Below, piece by piece: positions 15,826 through 16,903 of a stretch of DNA of 16,903 nt (within the stretch, counting starts at the first letter, position 1; the number at the start of each line of letters is the position of its first letter). This DNA comes from Bacteroidota bacterium (GTDB lineage Bacteria; Bacteroidota; Bacteroidia; Bacteroidales; PXBB01), in NCBI GenBank assembly GCA_022708385.1, contig JAKIYU010000020.1:1-16903 (forward strand), in the 5' to 3' direction. The position numbers were made by a program, and so were the translations under genes. The notes below the pieces were generated by a model. It ran no database searches, was not told the origin of the DNA, and saw only the letters and a list, made by a program, of their open reading frames with translations.

Positions 15826-16665
15826 ATGGCCGGTACTTCCGAAAATGATAAATACACCACCATCATCGAAGCTTCAAACCCATGGAAACCTTTCGATTTC
15901 AGAGAGATAGTAAGGTATAAGGACATGCTGTATTTTAAGATAATAAATGGCTACAAAGCTCAGATGAAACAAACCATTTTCGGGTATTTCTGGGTATTCT
16001 TCGAACCGGCATTTAACATTTTGTTTTTCAGTCTTTTATTTGGCGCAATAGTTAAAATAGATACCGGGACAATACCTTATGTTGTTTTTAATGCCACTGC
16101 GGTTGTGGGATGGGGTTTTTTTAGTGCATGTATGAATGGTTCTATTGCCAGTTTAATTAATGAGTCGGGAATTATACAGAAAATTTATTTTCCACGAATT
16201 TTTATACCTCTTATTCCGGGAATTATAAAATTGCCTGATTTTGCTCTTCAACTCGTTATGGCTTTAATTCTTATGGCTATCTATGGTTTTTATCCGGGGA
16301 TTCAAATTATTTTAATTATTCCCGTTCTTTTGATAATGTTTATTTATGGTACGTCGTTAGGTTTTCTTTTTTCAACTTATGTGGTGCAATACAGGGATAT
16401 CAACAGGTTCTGGGGCTACTTTATGAGGTTTTATATTTATGCTGTACCCTTGGCATATCCCTTGTCTGCCATACCCGAAAAATATCAGTTTATATATTTG
16501 TTAAACCCCGGCGCAGTGCTCATTGAAAGCTTCAGAGGTGCTTTGCTTGGTACGCCAATTCCATGGGTTTATTTACTGATAACATTTTGTATATCTTTGG
16601 TATGCCTGTATTTTACAGCTGTTGTTTTCAGGATGCGTGAACCTAATGTGGTTGATACTTTATAG
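15826..16665 (+). CDS. ABC-2 type polysaccharide export permease (Wzm/TagG/KpsM-like)
   Basis: A 279-residue inner-membrane permease. A cytoplasmic N-terminal segment carries the interface region FREIVRYKDMLYFKI and then QTIFGYFWVFFEPAFNILFF, the typical start of ABC2-family polysaccharide permeases. Six hydrophobic segments lie at about 58-75, 86-110, 138-156, 162-190, 205-222 and 245-265. The sequence YRDINRFWGY before the fifth helix and LLNPGAVLIESFRGALLG near the end are family hallmarks. It would export a lipid-linked O-antigen or other surface glycan with the ATPase encoded 11 bases downstream. The exported sugar cannot be told from this window. Confidence 0.92.
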   Translation: MAGTSENDKYTTIIEASNPWKPFDFREIVRYKDMLYFKIINGYKAQMKQTIFGYFWVFFEPAFNILFFSLLFGAIVKIDTGTIPYVVFNATAVVGWGFFSACMNGSIASLINESGIIQKIYFPRIFIPLIPGIIKLPDFALQLVMALILMAIYGFYPGIQIILIIPVLLIMFIYGTSLGFLFSTYVVQYRDINRFWGYFMRFYIYAVPLAYPLSAIPEKYQFIYLLNPGAVLIESFRGALLGTPIPWVYLLITFCISLVCLYFTAVVFRMREPNVVDTL

Positions 16666-16671
16666 GGAGTT
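16666..16671 (+). promoter_or_regulatory. Purine-rich possible ribosome-binding site before the ATPase gene
   Basis: GGAGT follows the permease stop by one base and lies about 6-11 bases before the ATG at 16677. It is one of few Shine-Dalgarno-like sites in the window. Confidence 0.3.
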
Positions 16672-16676
16672 TTATT

Positions 16677-16903
16677 ATGAGTAATTACGCCATAGAAACT
16701 ATTAATCTTGGAAAAAGATACAGACTTATTGATGCTGCATCAACATCAGTTAATACATCTGTTTGGAGTGTTATTACTTCCCCTTACAGGCGCTTTAAAG
16801 AAATAAGAAGTCTTACACGTTTTAAAGAAAACGAAACATCAAATATTTTCTGGGCTTTAAAAGATATTAATTTACAAATAGCTCATGGGGATGTTATTGG
16901 TCT
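16677..16903 (+). CDS. ABC polysaccharide export ATP-binding protein (Wzt-like), 3' end outside window
   Basis: The first 75 codons are visible, starting MSNYAIETINLGKRYRL. The N-terminal beta-strand with GKRYRL is followed by an insert rich in Ser, Thr and Arg (about 20-55) and then FWALKDINLQIAHGDVIG, the strands leading into the Walker A loop. The window ends just before the expected GxxGxGKS/T. The long insert between the first strands is usual for Wzt/TagH-type ATPases of polysaccharide exporters. It begins 11 bases after the Wzm-like permease stop. The C-terminal sugar-binding domain, if any, is outside the window. Confidence 0.88.
   Translation, partial: MSNYAIETINLGKRYRLIDAASTSVNTSVWSVITSPYRRFKEIRSLTRFKENETSNIFWALKDINLQIAHGDVIG

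Noticed and set aside
1..16903. tRNA genes, rRNA genes, CRISPR arrays, transposases or phage genes
   Set aside because: None was seen on either strand: no regularly spaced repeats, no IS-type protein, no cloverleaf-like segment in the spacers.

Overview
The window looks like chromosomal DNA of a member of the Bacteroidota, probably Bacteroidales-like. The evidence is an OMP_b-brl-type outer-membrane barrel, a secreted protein with a type IX secretion (T9SS) C-terminal sorting domain, an HtpG of the Bacteroidota type, several intergenic matches to the Bacteroidota -7 element TAnnTTTG, and almost no Shine-Dalgarno sequences. Base composition is moderately AT-rich. I see no rRNA, tRNA, CRISPR array, insertion sequence or phage gene. 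All gaps between genes are shorter than 300 bases.

Layout. Positions 1-1885 (+) hold the 3' part of an outer-membrane beta-barrel receptor. Its last 59 bases overlap, tail to tail, a long minus-strand block running from 7258 down to 1827. In transcription order this block is folK (HPPK), a deoxynucleoside kinase, a 97-base gap, a DEDDy 3'-5' exonuclease, a MurU-like sugar-1-phosphate nucleotidyltransferase, a polytopic DUF6056/GT-C-like membrane protein, and a membrane electron-transfer protein joining a covalent-FMN domain to two CxxxCP iron-sulfur motifs (NosR/RdhC-like). A 207-base divergent spacer (7259-7465) contains a 19-bp dyad, a strong plus-strand terminator and a canonical Bacteroidota promoter. 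That promoter drives a T9SS cargo gene (7466-9065) whose frame is broken by a 4-bp tandem duplication.

Next on the plus strand are htpG and tcdA, 3 bases apart. tcdA ends tail to tail (14-base overlap) with a minus-strand secreted transglutaminase-like/TPR protein. Divergent from that gene is a 728-residue secreted protein with three Ig-like repeats, a VWA domain and an OmpA-like peptidoglycan-binding domain. A perfect terminator-like hairpin lies inside its signal-peptide codons. queD follows on the minus strand. The right end starts an ABC-2 polysaccharide exporter: a Wzm-like permease and the first 75 codons of a Wzt-like ATPase.

Most genes are housekeeping (folate, queuosine, tRNA t6A, nucleotide salvage, chaperone) mixed with cell-envelope functions. 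I found no obvious complete defence or mobile system. The most unusual signals are the intragenic hairpin at 13050-13089, the (ATAG)n frameshift at 7817-7827, the orphan terminator at 7378-7413, and the NosR/RdhC-like protein with no visible redox partner.
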